From NCBI RefSeq assembly GCF_900078755.1, contig NZ_FKIH01000004.1: a stretch of DNA of 64,000 nt. The stretch is one strand, 5' to 3'. Position numbers and translations under genes: made by a program. Position 1 is the first letter of the stretch, and each line of letters begins with the position of its first letter. Of this stretch, positions 33,238 to 42,388 are shown one piece after another. The notes under the pieces were generated by a model. It was not told the DNA's origin, made no database searches, and saw only the letters and a list, made by a program, of their open reading frames with translations. The stretch comes from Ichthyocystis sparus (GTDB taxonomy: Bacteria; Pseudomonadota; Gammaproteobacteria; Burkholderiales; 2013Ark19i).

Positions 33238-35337
33238 GTGGCTCGTAATGTTCCTATACGGCGCTATCGTAATATAGGTATTTCTGCGCATATTGATGCT
33301 GGAAAGACAACGACAACGGAACGCATCCTGTTTTACACCGGTGTTAATCATAAGATCGGAGAGGTTCATGATGGTGCTGCCACTATGGATTGGATGCCCC
33401 AGGAGCAGGAGAGAGGTATTACTATTACCTCCGCTGCAACTACTTGTTTTTGGTCTGGGATGGCTAATGATTATCCGAAGCATCGTATCAACATTATAGA
33501 TACCCCAGGTCACGTTGACTTTACCATTGAAGTTGAGCGGTCGATGCGTGTTTTGGACGGTGCTTGTATGGTTTATTGTGCAGTTGGCGCCGTACAGCCA
33601 CAGTCTGAGACAGTTTGGCGTCAGGCCAACAAGTACAAGGTTCCTCGTCTTGCCTTCGTAAATAAGATGGACCGTTCAGGTGCGAATTTTATGCGGGTCT
33701 ATGATCAGATGCGCGATAGGCTTTGTGCTAATCCAGTACCACTTCAATTGCCCATTGGAGCCGAGGAACAATTTCGCGGTGTAGTGGATTTGGTCAAAAT
33801 GAGGGGCATCATATGGGACGATTCAAGTCAAGGCACCAAATTTGAGTATGTTGATATACCAGAATTTGTGGCAGATGAGGCTATTGAGTGGCATGAAAAG
33901 CTCCTAGAGGCTGCTGCTGAGGCTGATGAAGATACTATGAATAAGTATCTAGAGTCTGGTTCTTTAACCGAAGAGGAGATTAAGTCCGCGCTTCGCGCAC
34001 GTACCATTGCCGGAGAGGTTGTACCCATGTTGTGTGGCAGTGCCTTTAAGAATAAGGGTGTACAGGCCATGTTGGATGCAATTCTCGACTATTTGCCGTC
34101 GCCTGTTGATATTCCTCCCGTTCAAGGTGTGGATGATAACGGTGAAGCTGTGACCAGGGAGTCATCTGATGAGGCCCCTTTCTCTGCCTTGGCCTTTAAG
34201 ATAATGACAGATCCGTACGTTGGTCAGTTGACATTCTTTCGTGTTTACTCAGGTGTTATGACCTCTGGTGATACTGTTCTTAATCCCATTAAGGGGCGCA
34301 AGGAGCGAATTGGTAGGATTTTGCAGATGCATGCTGATCAACGTGAGGAGATTAAGAAAGTTTTTTCTGGTGATATTGCCGCTGCCGTTGGCCTAAAGGA
34401 CTGTATAACTGGTGAAACTCTGTGCTCTCAAGATCATCCAGTTACTCTTGAAAGGATGGAATTTCCTGATCCTGTTATCCATGTTGCGGTAGAACCGAAG
34501 ACTAAGAATGATCAGGAGAAGATGGGAATTGCTCTGGGGAGACTGGCCCAAGAAGATCCTTCCTTTGTGGTTAGGACTGATGCTGAATCTGGGCAAACGA
34601 TTATTTCTGGCATGGGTGAGCTCCACTTAGAGATTATTGTTGATCGTATGAAGCGAGAGTTTGGTGTTGAGGCTAATGTTGGGGCTCCTCAGGTAGCTTA
34701 TAGAGAGACCATTAAAGGTACGATTAGTCAAGAAGGTAAGTTTATCAAGCAATCTGGTGGTCGCGGTCAGTATGGTCATGTATGGTTGAAGATAGAGCCT
34801 AAGAATCCAGGGGATGGATTTGAGTTTGTTGATGCGATTAAGGGAGGCGTTGTTCCTAAAGATTATATTCCGGCTGTTCAGAAGGGATTGAACGAAGCTT
34901 TAACTGCAGGTGTTGTTGCTGGATATCCAGTTGTTGATGTAAAGGTAACCCTTTTTGACGGCTCTTATCATGAGGTTGATTCTAATGAGAATGCGTTTAG
35001 AATGGCTGCTATATTTGCCTTTAAAGATGCTATGCGCAAGGCCTTACCAATATTGTTGGAGCCGATTATGGCCGTTGAAGTTGAAACTCCGGAAGATTTT
35101 ATGGGCAACGTCATGGGTGATCTTTCTAGTCGCAGGGGAACAATAGTTGGTATGGGGGATGTATACGGCGCTTTGAAGTTAGTAAAATGTGATTTGCCTT
35201 TGGCTGAAATGTTTGGTTACTCTACAGATTTGCGTTCGTTAACTCAAGGTAGGGCAACTTACATCATGGAGTTTAAGCACTATTCAGAGGCTCCTAAGAG
35301 CGTCGTTGAATCTATTGTTAATCGTAAAAAGGGTTAG
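33238..35337 (+). CDS. fusA: Elongation factor G
   Basis: The 699-residue translocase GTPase has G1 AHIDAGKTTTTERILFYTG, switch region ERGITITSAATT, G3 DTPGHVDFTIEVERSMRVLDG and G4 NKMDRSGANF. Domains II-V end in SYSTDLRSLTQGRATY-like sequence (GYSTDLRSLTQGRATYIMEF). The start is GTG with GGAG upstream. Codon use favours ATT for Ile, in contrast with the two tuf genes. Confidence 0.99.
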   Translation: MARNVPIRRYRNIGISAHIDAGKTTTTERILFYTGVNHKIGEVHDGAATMDWMPQEQERGITITSAATTCFWSGMANDYPKHRINIIDTPGHVDFTIEVERSMRVLDGACMVYCAVGAVQPQSETVWRQANKYKVPRLAFVNKMDRSGANFMRVYDQMRDRLCANPVPLQLPIGAEEQFRGVVDLVKMRGIIWDDSSQGTKFEYVDIPEFVADEAIEWHEKLLEAAAEADEDTMNKYLESGSLTEEEIKSALRARTIAGEVVPMLCGSAFKNKGVQAMLDAILDYLPSPVDIPPVQGVDDNGEAVTRESSDEAPFSALAFKIMTDPYVGQLTFFRVYSGVMTSGDTVLNPIKGRKERIGRILQMHADQREEIKKVFSGDIAAAVGLKDCITGETLCSQDHPVTLERMEFPDPVIHVAVEPKTKNDQEKMGIALGRLAQEDPSFVVRTDAESGQTIISGMGELHLEIIVDRMKREFGVEANVGAPQVAYRETIKGTISQEGKFIKQSGGRGQYGHVWLKIEPKNPGDGFEFVDAIKGGVVPKDYIPAVQKGLNEALTAGVVAGYPVVDVKVTLFDGSYHEVDSNENAFRMAAIFAFKDAMRKALPILLEPIMAVEVETPEDFMGNVMGDLSSRRGTIVGMGDVYGALKLVKCDLPLAEMFGYSTDLRSLTQGRATYIMEFKHYSEAPKSVVESIVNRKKG

Positions 35338-35358
35338 GATTTTTCAGGAGAGTTTCTT

Positions 35359-36543
35359 ATGGCTAAGGCTAAGTTTGAGCGTACGAAGCCGCACGTTAAT
35401 GTGGGTACGATAGGGCACGTTGATCATGGGAAGACGACGTTGACGGCGGCGTTGACGACGATACTGAGCAAGGTGTATGGCGGAGAGATTAGAGGATACG
35501 ATCAGATTGACAATGCTCCTGAGGAGAAAGCTAGAGGCATAACGATAAATACATCGCACGTTGAGTATATGACGGAAGCGAGGCACTATGCGCACGTTGA
35601 TTGTCCTGGTCATGCTGATTATGTGAAGAACATGATAACTGGTGCTGCGCAGATGGATGGAGCGATATTGGTGGTTTCAGCTGCTGATGGGCCTATGCCG
35701 CAGACAAGGGAGCATATATTGTTGGCGAGGCAGGTAGGTGTGCCTAGCATAGTTGTGTTTTTGAACAAATGCGACATGGTGGATGACTCTGAGTTACTAG
35801 AGTTAGTAGAGATAGAGGTTAGGGAGTTATTAACGAAGTACGATTTTCCTGGCGACGACGTACCTTTGATAAAGGGTTCTGCGGTTAAGGCGTTAGAGGG
35901 TGACAAGAGTGATATAGGTGAGAAGGCGGTGATGGATTTGGCTAAGGCGTTGGATAGTTATATACCGACTCCTGTTAGGGTTGTGGACCAGCCGTTTTTG
36001 ATGCCGATAGAGGATGTATTTTCGATATCAGGTAGGGGTACCGTAGTAACAGGTAGAGTTGAGAGAGGTATTTTGCGTGTTAACGAGGAGATAGAGATAG
36101 TTGGTTTACGTGACACGCAGAAGACGATTTGTACTGGTGTGGAGATGTTTCGCAAGTTATTAGATGAGGGGCGTGCTGGTGACAATGTTGGGGTATTGTT
36201 GAGGGGTACGAAGAGGGATGATGTTGAGAGGGGTCAGGTGTTATCGAAGCCTGGTTCTATAACTCCGCACACGGTGTTTGATGCTGAGGTATATGTTTTA
36301 TCGAAGGAGGAGGGTGGTAGGCACACGCCTTTTTTCAATGGATATAGGCCGCAATTTTATTTTAGGACGACGGATGTTACTGGATCGATTTCGTTTGAGG
36401 GTGACATGGTGATACCAGGGGACAATGTTACGATGCGAGTTGAGTTAATAGCGCCTATTGCTATGGAAGAGGGTGTACACTTTGCGGTTCGTGAAGGTGG
36501 AAAAACCGTCGGAGCAGGTGTCGTTACTAAAGTTATTAAATAA
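35359..36543 (+). CDS. tuf: Elongation factor Tu (second copy)
   Basis: This encodes the same 394-residue protein as the gene at 19124. DNA identity begins at the start codon and ends at the stop (TAA here, TAG there). The only differences I see are one synonymous change in the GPMPQT region and three in the last 20 codons (GAA/GAG, GGT/GGC, AAA/AAG). The ribosome-binding sequence (CAGGAGAG) and flanks are unrelated to the first copy. It has the usual fusA-tuf-rpsJ position. Confidence 0.99.
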   Translation: MAKAKFERTKPHVNVGTIGHVDHGKTTLTAALTTILSKVYGGEIRGYDQIDNAPEEKARGITINTSHVEYMTEARHYAHVDCPGHADYVKNMITGAAQMDGAILVVSAADGPMPQTREHILLARQVGVPSIVVFLNKCDMVDDSELLELVEIEVRELLTKYDFPGDDVPLIKGSAVKALEGDKSDIGEKAVMDLAKALDSYIPTPVRVVDQPFLMPIEDVFSISGRGTVVTGRVERGILRVNEEIEIVGLRDTQKTICTGVEMFRKLLDEGRAGDNVGVLLRGTKRDDVERGQVLSKPGSITPHTVFDAEVYVLSKEEGGRHTPFFNGYRPQFYFRTTDVTGSISFEGDMVIPGDNVTMRVELIAPIAMEEGVHFAVREGGKTVGAGVVTKVIK

Positions 36544-36563
36544 AGAGAGTAAAGAGGTTTTTG

Positions 36564-36905
36564 ATGAAGCAGGAAAAGCATAAGCTTTTGAAGAAGGAAA
36601 AGCAGAAGATCCGGATACGCTTGAAGGCTTTTGACTATCGTTTGATAGATCAATCGGCTGCTGAGATTGTAGATACAGCAAAGAGGACAGGAGCCGTTGT
36701 TTGCGGTCCTATACCATTGCCTACGCGTATAGAACGCTATAATTTTTTGCGTTCCCCTCATGTTAATAAAACAGCCAGGGATCAGTTTGAAATGCGTACT
36801 CATCTTAGGTTGATGGATATAATAGAGCCTACCGATAAGACAGTTGATGCTTTGATGAAGCTTGATTTACCCGCTGGCGTGGATGTTGAAATCAAACTTC
36901 AATAG
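36564..36905 (+). CDS. rpsJ: 30S ribosomal protein S10 (NusE) with Lys-rich N-terminal extension
   Basis: The conserved core begins at KIRIRLKAFDYRLIDQ and includes GPIPLPTRIERYNFLRSPHVNKTARDQFEMRTHLRL. S10 also pairs with NusB in antitermination. From ATG 36564, supported by AGAGG 7 nt upstream, the product has 113 residues, with about ten extra lysine-rich residues before the core. TTG 36588 would give a normal length but has a poorly spaced ribosome-binding site. This is normally the first S10-operon gene, but rplC does not follow: the 3' end overlaps convergent mrcA by 14 bp. Confidence 0.96.
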   Translation: MKQEKHKLLKKEKQKIRIRLKAFDYRLIDQSAAEIVDTAKRTGAVVCGPIPLPTRIERYNFLRSPHVNKTARDQFEMRTHLRLMDIIEPTDKTVDALMKLDLPAGVDVEIKLQ

Positions 36906-39072
36906 TTGATCTTTCCATGATTACAGGAAGGGATTTTCTCTCTCCTTCCTGTTCCTCTGTCCCATTATCCTTATCTTCTAACTCCAGAACCTGCTTGGTG
37001 TACTCAGTCCACGGTGGTAGTGCCGTTTGGCTTCCGTACTCGTTCTTACCAAGTGGATGGGGCGAATCAAAGCCAACCCAGGTTACAGTCACAATATTGC
37101 CTGCATATCCGCAGAACCATGTGTCTATAGAGTCGTTTGTAGTTCCAGTTTTTCCTGCTATGTTTTTTCCTTCTAAATAGCGAAGTGCGCTGCGTCCAGT
37201 TCCATCAGTTATGGTTTTGTGTAACATCATATCTATCTGGTTAGCTACTTGTGGTGAAAGAACTTCCTCCTCTGTGGAGGTACTACGCTGAGCGTCGTAA
37301 ATTATATTTCCGTGAGAATCAGTAACTTTTTCAATTAGATACGGATTAATTTTTATGCCATTATGTGCAAATATGCTATATGCTCTTAGCATTTGCCATG
37401 GAGTAACCAAGCCAGACCCAAGAACCATGGTAAGATAAGGGGGCTGTTTTCTGATATTTAATCCAAACCTGTGCAATATGTTTCTTGCTTTGTCAATGCC
37501 TACAAATTGCAAAATTTTTACAGAAGGCACATTCCTAGATTCAGCCAGCGCTTGCCACATTGTTATTTCACCTTTGAAATTCTTATCAAAATTACGTGGG
37601 GTCCACGGAGTACTTCCAGTCTCTTTGGCTGTAAACGAAATTGGAGAGTCATCTATTATTGTTTCAGGGGAGTATCCCTCTTCTAGAGCAGCTGTATATA
37701 TAAGCGGCTTTATGCTAGACCCCGGTTGACGCCAAGCTTGAGTTACATGATTGAACTTGTTTCTATTTTCAGAAAAGCCACCACATAACGCTAAAATTGC
37801 ACCACTGCTTACATCCTCTGATACAAGTGCACTTTCTGCCTTAGGTAGACCAGTGGCCCTCCAGATGTCATTTCCTGTTTTTCTTATATACATTACGTCA
37901 CCCCTGCTAACTACAAATTTATTTTTCTTGCCACGTAGTCTGTCTAATTCACTTCCTAGTATCATTGTTTTTTTACCTCCCCGTACAATTAGATGCACGG
38001 CATTGTCAGTAACTTTGGTTACTACAGATGGAACTAGTGGTGGGTAGATATGAAATTGGTCTAGCTGCTTTTGTACCGATATATTAGAGTCGAGCTCTAT
38101 TCGTCCTGAAATTCCTGTAAACTCGTGTCTTTCAGTGTAGAGTATTAGATTATGTCGTAACGCGGCATTAGCAATTTTTTGGTAATCCTTACGTATAGTA
38201 GTGTATACATTGAATCCCTTTTGATATATCTCCTGCCCATATTCTGCATAAAGAAATTGCCTTGCCATTTCCGCAACATAGCTCGCTGTAACCTCATATT
38301 TTTGCTCATGTTGGTTTATAATGGGACGTTTGCTGAGTGCATTTTTGTACTGGGTAGGAGAAATATAACCTAGGTCCAACATACGTCCTAATACATATCT
38401 TCGTCTCGATATAGCACGAGACAAGTTTGTAATGGGATTATACGTTGATGGAGCCTTTGGTAGACCAGCTAGTAAGGCTATCTCTGAAAGATTTAACTGC
38501 GATAGAGTTTTTCCAAAATAGGATTCCGCAGCCGCAGAGAATCCATAGGCACGGTTTCCTAAGTATATCTTGTTTATATATAGCTCCAAAATTTGGTTTT
38601 TTTCAAGAGTTGCATCAATTTTAAATGCCATGAGCATTTCATAGTATTTCCTCTTGTAAGTTCTTTCTGAGGTGAAGAAGAAATTTTTTGCTACTTGCAT
38701 AGTAATAGTACTGGCACCTTGTAGGTGTTTTCCTTCCAAATTGAAAATAAGTGCACGTACAACACCCTGCCAATCAACACCCGGGTGTTTATAGAAACGA
38801 TCATCCTCAGCAGCTAGTATTGCCTCCTTGAGGAGTATAGGTACATCACCAATGGGGACAATATCGCTCTTCTTAGTGGCGTATTCTGCTATTAGGATAC
38901 CGTCCGATGTAAAAATTCTCAGAGGTATTTCTGGAGTAGCATTTTTTAGTTTTTCCAATGAAGGAAGCTGTTTAGAAGTTAATGTTATTAATATAGCTAG
39001 GGATAAAAATAATGCTATGGCGATGCCGACAATAACGGAGACAATAATCGAAACAGTACGAAATAGCTTCAT
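36892..39072 (-). CDS. mrcA: Penicillin-binding protein 1A (bifunctional peptidoglycan synthase)
   Basis: The 726-residue class A PBP has an N-terminal membrane anchor (about residues 7-32). Its GT51 transglycosylase domain contains EDDRFYKHPGVD (catalytic Glu89) and GASTITMQVAKN. The transpeptidase domain has S452xxK in QPGSSIKP, S512RN and K641TG. An OB-like insert lies between them. It is somewhat short at the C-terminus, which is rich in Glu/Lys. It is divergent from pilM, the standard betaproteobacterial arrangement. Its 3' end runs 14 bp into rpsJ, marking the edge of the S10-operon interruption. Confidence 0.97.
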   Translation of the reverse strand: MKLFRTVSIIVSVIVGIAIALFLSLAILITLTSKQLPSLEKLKNATPEIPLRIFTSDGILIAEYATKKSDIVPIGDVPILLKEAILAAEDDRFYKHPGVDWQGVVRALIFNLEGKHLQGASTITMQVAKNFFFTSERTYKRKYYEMLMAFKIDATLEKNQILELYINKIYLGNRAYGFSAAAESYFGKTLSQLNLSEIALLAGLPKAPSTYNPITNLSRAISRRRYVLGRMLDLGYISPTQYKNALSKRPIINQHEQKYEVTASYVAEMARQFLYAEYGQEIYQKGFNVYTTIRKDYQKIANAALRHNLILYTERHEFTGISGRIELDSNISVQKQLDQFHIYPPLVPSVVTKVTDNAVHLIVRGGKKTMILGSELDRLRGKKNKFVVSRGDVMYIRKTGNDIWRATGLPKAESALVSEDVSSGAILALCGGFSENRNKFNHVTQAWRQPGSSIKPLIYTAALEEGYSPETIIDDSPISFTAKETGSTPWTPRNFDKNFKGEITMWQALAESRNVPSVKILQFVGIDKARNILHRFGLNIRKQPPYLTMVLGSGLVTPWQMLRAYSIFAHNGIKINPYLIEKVTDSHGNIIYDAQRSTSTEEEVLSPQVANQIDMMLHKTITDGTGRSALRYLEGKNIAGKTGTTNDSIDTWFCGYAGNIVTVTWVGFDSPHPLGKNEYGSQTALPPWTEYTKQVLELEDKDNGTEEQEGERKSLPVIMERSTIEV
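36923..36952. other. Inverted repeat just after the rpsJ stop, inside the mrcA 3' end
   Basis: ACAGGAAGG (36923-36931) and CCTTCCTGT (36944-36952) form a 9-bp perfect stem with a 12-nt loop, 17 bp past the rpsJ stop. No T-tract follows on either strand. It could slow or protect the rpsJ mRNA end, but it is also coding sequence for mrcA. Confidence 0.4.
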
Positions 39073-39238
39073 ATTAATACCCAGTTAATTATTAACCGTA
39101 TTGTATCCCGAGTTAAGTGGATATTAGCAATGTTAAAAATCAATCTAGTACCATGTTCTAATGTGGCGGACATATTTTTATAAGGTTATTTATTAACTTA
39201 TTGTTCAAGTTTGACCAATATATGGTAGCGAAGATTTT
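39073..39238. promoter_or_regulatory. Divergent mrcA / pilM intergenic region
   Basis: This 166-bp AT-rich spacer must hold promoters in both directions. A 13-bp palindrome, GTTAAT-T-ATTAAC, lies at 39084-39096, close to the mrcA start. I see no convincing -35/-10 pair for pilM; TTGTTC and TTGACC hexamers near 39200-39216 lack a good -10. Confidence 0.4.
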
Positions 39239-40345
39239 ATGGAGATATTTAAGAAAACATTGCTCGGTGTCCTTGGAATTGAGACTACCTATACCAGAGC
39301 CCTGGGAATTGATATAGGATCATCTGCTGTTAAATTTTCTGAGGTTTCTTCTTCGGAAAGTGGCATGCGTATTGAGTCGTATCATATAGAGCCCATTCCA
39401 GATGAAGTGGTTTATATGGGCAAGATTGAAGATCACTTGGCAGTTGTGGATGCAATAAAGAGAGGTTTGGCATCAAATAATTTTCGTGCCAAAAATAATG
39501 CAAGCCTTGCTATAGCGTATTCTATGGCAACTATTCGCGAAATGACCATATTTGGCAATTTATCACAAGAAGAATTAGCAGTTAGGGCTTACTCAGAGGC
39601 TGTACATGTAACTGGAGGTAGCGTTCATGATTTAGCCATTGATTTTTGTGAAGATAAAAGCCCTGATAAAGACAAGAGAAAATTTCTACTTGCTATATCT
39701 AAGAAAGAAAATGTAGATGATATAGTTTATCTACTTAAGGATTCTGGAATTACACCACGCATAATTGACGTAGAGTTGTACGCCTTTCACACTATGTGTA
39801 TTAGGTTTTTAGAACTTAATCCTCCACTACTTAAGAAAAGTAATATTTACCTGTTTGTAGAGTTTGGACACTCAAAAACTTTGTTCCTATTCATGCGAGG
39901 ACAAGAGGTTATATTTGCTAAAGAACAATCATTCGGATTCGTATCTCTAAGTAGGGAAGTTAAAAGTGAGTTAGATTTAGATTATGCATCAGCTCAGAGA
40001 ATGATCGCAGGAATTGATAAGGCGCAAGAGAGATACTCAGAAATAATTTTACCTGAATTTATCTCAGAGTGCTGTTCTGTAGTTTATAGGATATTACAAC
40101 TTTTCTATACCACTACTTCTTTTGTAAATATTAATGCTATGTTTATCTCTGGTGGTGGTTCTAGCCTTCCAGGTATAGCAAAAGCTATCAAAAAAGTAGC
40201 TGAAGTTGATGTAAAGTCTATGAAGGCTATTTCTGAAAGAAATTTGTCTTCCTCCATAAGTAAGTCAATGTTCTTTCATGATTTGCCAAGATTGACAACC
40301 TCCATAGGAATTGCAATTAGGAATTTGCTTAATGATTCTATTTAA
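39239..40345 (+). CDS. pilM: Type IV pilus inner-membrane platform protein PilM
   Basis: The 368-residue cytoplasmic actin-like ATPase fold protein has the phosphate-binding segment LGIDIGSSAVKFSEVS near residues 23-38 and a second glycine-rich motif, MFISGGGSSLPG, near the C-terminus. PilM binds the N-terminal tail of PilN and connects the alignment complex to the motor ATPases. It heads pilMNOPQ and overlaps pilN by 14 bp. Confidence 0.95.
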   Translation: MEIFKKTLLGVLGIETTYTRALGIDIGSSAVKFSEVSSSESGMRIESYHIEPIPDEVVYMGKIEDHLAVVDAIKRGLASNNFRAKNNASLAIAYSMATIREMTIFGNLSQEELAVRAYSEAVHVTGGSVHDLAIDFCEDKSPDKDKRKFLLAISKKENVDDIVYLLKDSGITPRIIDVELYAFHTMCIRFLELNPPLLKKSNIYLFVEFGHSKTLFLFMRGQEVIFAKEQSFGFVSLSREVKSELDLDYASAQRMIAGIDKAQERYSEIILPEFISECCSVVYRILQLFYTTTSFVNINAMFISGGGSSLPGIAKAIKKVAEVDVKSMKAISERNLSSSISKSMFFHDLPRLTTSIGIAIRNLLNDSI

Positions 40346-40988
40346 TTTACTCCCACACAGGGATATTAAAGAGCAGCACGAAAGACGTATATTCTACGCG
40401 TATGTTGCAATTGCCGTCATAGTTTCTGTGATATTGAGCTGGTCTGCAAATGAAGTAATATCTTTTTATACTGAACGTCAGAAAGAAAAGGTAGAGTTTT
40501 TGAAATCAAAAATTGATTCATTGGGATCGAATACAAAATTCATTATAGATCTAAAATCTAAAATAAAAACCATACTAGATAACCATAAAGTTATAAGTAA
40601 GATTAATTACGACAAATTGAATATGTTAACTATGATAAAAGAGGTTTCTACCGTAGTGCCATATGGTGTTTATTTGCGTAGTTTTGATACTACATCATCG
40701 ACAAATATTCATATATCCGGTGTGGCTGTGAGTAACAAAAGTGTGGCCGATTTTCTAAATAATTTAGCCAAATCTAAAGTTTTTGATACAGTTAATTTGA
40801 TTCATACTAAAATAATGTACACTAAATTTGGAATATTCCAAGATTTTAAAATTGTAGTTACTGTTAAGATGTCCCACAATTCAGGGGTTTCTGATAAAGT
40901 TTATGACGCTTTTGGTGAGGCTAAGAACAAGTTAGTTAGGGCTATAGGTCCAAGCCCAATGGGTCCAAGCCCAACCCTTAATGGTTAA
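40332..40988 (+). CDS. pilN: Type IV pilus alignment protein PilN
   Basis: From ATG 40332 the protein has 218 residues. It starts MILFNLLPHRD, the conserved cytoplasmic motif that binds PilM, and has one membrane helix (YAYVAIAVIVSVILSWSA). A coiled coil and a ferredoxin-like periplasmic domain follow. The last residues GPSPMGPSPTLNG are an unusual Pro-rich tail encoded by a 15-bp tandem duplication. The upstream in-frame start at 40311 would lie inside pilM and destroy the N-terminal motif. Confidence 0.93.
   Translation: MILFNLLPHRDIKEQHERRIFYAYVAIAVIVSVILSWSANEVISFYTERQKEKVEFLKSKIDSLGSNTKFIIDLKSKIKTILDNHKVISKINYDKLNMLTMIKEVSTVVPYGVYLRSFDTTSSTNIHISGVAVSNKSVADFLNNLAKSKVFDTVNLIHTKIMYTKFGIFQDFKIVVTVKMSHNSGVSDKVYDAFGEAKNKLVRAIGPSPMGPSPTLNG
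40947..40974 (+). repeat. 15-bp-period direct repeat at the pilN 3' end
   Basis: GGTCCAAGCCCAA occurs at 40947-40959 and again at 40962-40974. It keeps frame and produces the repeated GPSP of the PilN tail. Confidence 0.9.
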
Positions 40989-40999
40989 TGGAGTAGGGA

Positions 41000-41665
41000 A
41001 TGTTTTTTGATAATATCGACATTTCATCTTTAGGTTATGCCCCTTTAAAGTGGCCTAAATCAGTTAGAGTTGCTTCTGTCTTGATTTTGTGTGTCATAGT
41101 TTTCTGTGTGTACTATTTGTTTTTTGCTATGTCGATGGTAAGCAGTTACTCTGCCATGGAGCTTGAAGAGAAATCACTAAAGAGTAACTATTCTGCGAGG
41201 CGTTCTAGTGTCATAAATCTTGAAGAATATAAGAATTATTATGAATATTTAGAGAGCAGCTTTGGGGAGCTTATTAAGCAATTCCCAAAGGAATCTCAGA
41301 TCAAATCGCTGTTGAATAGTCTTAACAAAATAGGTGTATCTAATAACATGACGTTTTGTTCTTTTGTTCCAGAGAAGAAAGTAAAAAAAGATTTATATAT
41401 AGAACAGCCAGTTTCCATAGATATGGCAGGTAGCTACAACGATTTTGCTAATTTCGTGTACCAGGTTGTACTTATGGATAAAGTTGTAGTTTTAGGTGAT
41501 TTGAGCATTTCTGTTCCCGGAAGTGTTGGTAGTGCTAATGGTGGTTCTGCATGCGGTAGATCGTTGCCATTACTTAAACCGGGTAAATTGTTGTTCAGTT
41601 TTACCGCTACCATTTACGAGATGATAGGTGATAAGAAAAAAAGTAGTAAAGATAAAAAATTATGA
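41000..41665 (+). CDS. pilO: Type IV pilus alignment protein PilO
   Basis: The 221-residue protein has one membrane helix (about residues 26-48, VLILCVIVFCVYYLFFAM), a coiled-coil region with KEFPK-like QFPKESQIKSLLNSLNKIG, and a periplasmic ferredoxin-like domain (QPVSIDMAGSYNDFANFVYQV). It forms a heterodimer with PilN. It ends in a Lys-rich tail (KKKSSKDKKL). It is 11 bp downstream of pilN. Confidence 0.92.
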   Translation: MFFDNIDISSLGYAPLKWPKSVRVASVLILCVIVFCVYYLFFAMSMVSSYSAMELEEKSLKSNYSARRSSVINLEEYKNYYEYLESSFGELIKQFPKESQIKSLLNSLNKIGVSNNMTFCSFVPEKKVKKDLYIEQPVSIDMAGSYNDFANFVYQVVLMDKVVVLGDLSISVPGSVGSANGGSACGRSLPLLKPGKLLFSFTATIYEMIGDKKKSSKDKKL

Positions 41666-41772
41666 TAGTGTGGTGAATAAGGTTTTGACATGAATGGCAT
41701 TTATTATAATTTAAAACTTTGCAGGCGGGAGATTGGTCTCCCTTTTTAATACAGACGTTCAGGTTATGTAAA

Positions 41773-42294
41773 ATGAAAGTTGGCTACATAAAATATAAAC
41801 CTCTTTTGCTAGTAGGCATTAATATTTTTCTACTGACTGCCTGTGTTTCTGAATCCAAGCGTGATTTGGAGTTATGGGTACAGGAAGAAGATAAAAGATA
41901 TGCAAAGAGCGAATTTCCTAAATTAGGTGGTGCCGTAGTTAATCCTGAAAAGTTTGTGCCAGTTGCTGTTGATCCTTTTCAAGCTAGTCGTATAGGCGTA
42001 TTTTTGGGAAAATCAGATGATAATCCCGATTACACTAGAAGTCTTCATTTGCCCCCTCTCAAGGATGTTAGTTTGCAAGACATAAAATTGATTGGGTTAA
42101 TTATAAATAAAAATTTGCGGATGGCAGTTATACAACATGGGCCAAATTTGTTCCGTGTGGGGATTGGTACCAAGATAGGCACAAATGGAGGAGTTGTTAC
42201 CAGTATTAGCGGTTCTGGAATAAATATTAAACAGCGCATTGATGATGGAACTGGAAAGATTGTTGATAAAGTTAGTTTTATTAGTTTTTCATAG
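41773..42294 (+). CDS. pilP: Type IV pilus lipoprotein PilP
   Basis: From ATG 41773 the 173-residue protein has a lipoprotein signal peptide ending FLLTAC. The C-terminal beta domain (LQDIKLIGLIINKNLRMAVIQHGPNLFRVGIGTKIGTNGGVV) is the HR domain that binds the secretin. It links PilNO with PilQ across the periplasm. The frame is open 54 bp upstream, but those codons do not fit a signal peptide. Confidence 0.93.
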   Translation: MKVGYIKYKPLLLVGINIFLLTACVSESKRDLELWVQEEDKRYAKSEFPKLGGAVVNPEKFVPVAVDPFQASRIGVFLGKSDDNPDYTRSLHLPPLKDVSLQDIKLIGLIINKNLRMAVIQHGPNLFRVGIGTKIGTNGGVVTSISGSGINIKQRIDDGTGKIVDKVSFISFS

Positions 42295-42388
42295 AAATTG
42301 TTGGGGTTAGTTAATATAGGTTTATTGGCTGGCGAGATTTTTCTTGCTGTAATATGACTAATATTTTAAAAATTCAGCGAGTCTCAGA

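Noticed and set aside
36923..36952. Hairpin after rpsJ as an intrinsic terminator
   Set aside because: The stem is good, but no T-tract follows on the plus strand and the sequence is mrcA coding. I keep it only as an inverted repeat.
39084..39096. GTTAAT-T-ATTAAC as a specific operator of the mrcA/pilM region
   Set aside because: A 13-bp palindrome of A/T-rich sequence can easily occur by chance in this spacer. It is noted in the intergenic entry but not claimed as a known site.
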